From: an uncultured Paracoccaceae bacterium
GTDB taxonomy: Bacteria; Pseudomonadota; Alphaproteobacteria; Rhodobacterales; Rhodobacteraceae
Direction of reading: 5' to 3'
Length of the DNA: 64,000 nt
NCBI GenBank assembly: GCA_947498645.1
Contig: CANMKS010000001.1
Location: forward strand, 2,766,032 to 2,830,031
The notes under the pieces: generated by a model
Database searches by the model: none
What the model was told of the DNA's origin: nothing
The model's input: only the letters and a program-made list of their open reading frames with translations
Translations under genes and position numbers: made by a program
In this document: piece by piece, positions 62,894 to 64,000 of the stretch
Numbering within the stretch: position 1 is the first letter of the stretch
Layout of the letters: each line of letters opens with the position of its first letter

Positions 62894-64000
62894 TCAGGCT
62901 GGTTCAGGCGCCTTGGCCAACTGCCCCTGTACTGTCTGCGTCAATGCGGTCAACGAGAAAGGTTTGGGCAAAAAGACCGCGTTCTCGATCATCGCTTCAC
63001 CATCGTCAAAGGCATCCTCAGGATAGCCGGAAACAAAGACAACTTTTGTTGTTGGGCGGTACTTGCGCGCCTTGCGTACCCAGGTCGGGCCATCCATGCC
63101 GGGCATGATCACGTCGGTCACAAAGATATCAACCACAAGATCAGGATCACTTAGCATTTCAAGGGCTGCTTCAGCGCAGTCAGCCTCCAGCACGGTATAT
63201 CCGCGCAAGCGCAACGCGCGGGACGCAAACGCACGCACGGGCGCTTCGTCCTCGACCAGCAAAACAACACCCTCTGCGCGGCCAGCCACCGGCACAGGCG
63301 CGGGGTTGGCAAGCTTCATCGGGACCGCAGCACTTGCCCGCATGCTGGGAAAGAGCAAGGTAAAGGTTGTCCCGCGCCCTTTCTCGCTTTCCACGAAGAT
63401 GTAGCCGCCCGTCTGTTTGACGATGCCGTAAGCCGTGGAGAGGCCCAGACCTGTGCCTTCGCCCTGGCCTTTGGTGGTCCAGAACGGCTCAAATATCTTG
63501 TCGAGGGTTTCAGGGGGGATGCCATGGCCATCATCCTTGACCTTCACCATCACATAGCTGCCCTTGGGCACGGTGGCCCTGTCGCGGGTCATCTCGGACG
63601 ACAAAGACAGGTTCTTGGTCACGATCTTGATCTCGCCCGTGCCGGCCATCGCATCACGTGCGTTGACGACAAGGTTCATCATCACCTGTTCCAGTTGGCG
63701 CTTGTCAGCCTTAATGCGCAGCAGATCGCTGTCGTGTTCCAGCGTCAGGGTCACCTTTTCACCCACAAGCCGGTTCAGCAAATGGGTCAGGTCCGACAAC
63801 GTGTCACGCAGGTCGATTTCCTCGGGCAACAGGTTTTGCTTGCGCGAAAATGCCAGAAGCTGGCCCACCAGACTGGCGGCACGATTTGCGTTCTGGTGGA
63901 TCTGGATCAAATCACCATAGTTCTGGTCGCCTTCGTCATGGCGCAGCAGCAACAGATCGCAATGGCCCGATATGGCCGTCAGCAGATTGTTGAAATCATG
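62894..64000 (-). CDS. cckA: hybrid histidine kinase CckA, C-terminal part
   Basis: Incomplete at the window edge: the frame is open to base 64000, and the first visible residues are [16 protein letters not shown], starting exactly at the phosphoacceptor His. At least 368 residues are seen. They comprise the DHp remainder, the HATPase domain ([10 protein letters not shown]-box, [28 protein letters not shown]), and a C-terminal receiver ([14 protein letters not shown] with the phosphoacceptor Asp, PKPF). HDFNNLLTA and the C-terminal receiver are typical of CckA, which controls CtrA and cell-cycle or motility and GTA genes. The PAS and membrane regions lie outside the window. Confidence 0.88.
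   Translation of the reverse strand, partial: HDFNNLLTAISGHCDLLLLRHDEGDQNYGDLIQIHQNANRAASLVGQLLAFSRKQNLLPEEIDLRDTLSDLTHLLNRLVGEKVTLTLEHDSDLLRIKADKRQLEQVMMNLVVNARDAMAGTGEIKIVTKNLSLSSEMTRDRATVPKGSYVMVKVKDDGHGIPPETLDKIFEPFWTTKGQGEGTGLGLSTAYGIVKQTGGYIFVESEKGRGTTFTLLFPSMRASAAVPMKLANPAPVPVAGRAEGVVLLVEDEAPVRAFASRALRLRGYTVLEADCAEAALEMLSDPDLVVDIFVTDVIMPGMDGPTWVRKARKYRPTTKVVFVSGYPEDAFDDGEAMIENAVFLPKPFSLTALTQTVQGQLAKAPEPA

Noticed and set aside
1..64000. CRISPR array or transposon ends
   Set aside because: No regularly spaced direct repeats and no transposase-like protein were seen on either strand.

Overview
The window looks like an ordinary chromosomal segment of a Roseobacter-group alphaproteobacterium (Rhodobacterales). 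The pointers are: a circularly permuted two-piece tmRNA gene, an alpha-type SspB, an F1-ATPase zeta inhibitor, DUF1476 and DUF4169 genes, a GTTC-N7-GTTC SOS box in front of recA, an aglEFGAK alpha-glucoside operon with divergent aglR, a CckA hybrid kinase, and a methionine synthase split into separate proteins. I cannot fix the genus from the sequence. No phage, transposase, plasmid functions or CRISPR array was seen.

Layout. 1-3.6 kb: 3' end of a conserved helical protein, xerD and a CorC/HlyC-type CBS protein. 3.6-4.0 kb: ssrA (permuted tmRNA). 4.0-8.2 kb: a DUF1194 exported protein, chromate resistance chrB-chrA, sspB and a membrane protein. 8.3-10.3 kb: fumC, translationally coupled to two small genes. 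10.5-14 kb: a cytochrome P450 coupled to a membrane alpha/beta-hydrolase, then ccdA. 14.3-18.4 kb: a double SnoaL-like protein, a TusA-like protein and RNase E. 18.9-22.9 kb: a TauD-like dioxygenase and the dctBD two-component system. 22.9-25 kb: purQ, purS, purC and the ATPase zeta subunit. 25.1-29.3 kb: a betaine/homocysteine methyltransferase, a radical SAM protein, a corrinoid protein and DUF1638. 29.3-33.4 kb: an SRPBCC protein, sufE, rnd, purN and purM. 33.6-37.7 kb: a tRNA with CAT anticodon, icd, typA, and MOSC and DUF1330 proteins. 37.7-43.6 kb: alaS, recA, then a small accessory pair (sulfotransferase-like and beta-propeller). 43.6-47.6 kb: glpK, glpD and divergent glpR. 47.7-50.1 kb: an orphan exported protein, rlmE and ppx/gppA. 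50.4-52.7 kb: a one-carbon operon (PF13769 protein, methylenetetrahydrofolate reductase, pterin:corrinoid methyltransferase). 52.8-62.9 kb: aglKAGFE, aglR, a GH1 beta-glucosidase and glucokinase. 62.9-64 kb: the C-terminal part of CckA.

How genes work together. The three catalytic modules normally fused in MetH appear here as separate proteins: homocysteine module at 25.2 kb, corrinoid shuttle at 27.7 kb, methyl-folate module at 51.7 kb. Both methyltransferases end in a similar arginine-rich tail, and the corrinoid protein begins with a strongly acidic segment, which suggests electrostatic docking. ssrA and sspB together supply ribosome rescue and delivery of tagged proteins to ClpXP. The agl operon, aglR, the beta-glucosidase and glucokinase form one regulon that imports disaccharides, hydrolyses them and phosphorylates the glucose. 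DctD lacks the GAFTGA loop needed to contact sigma-54, so dctBD probably works by a different route from the rhizobial model.
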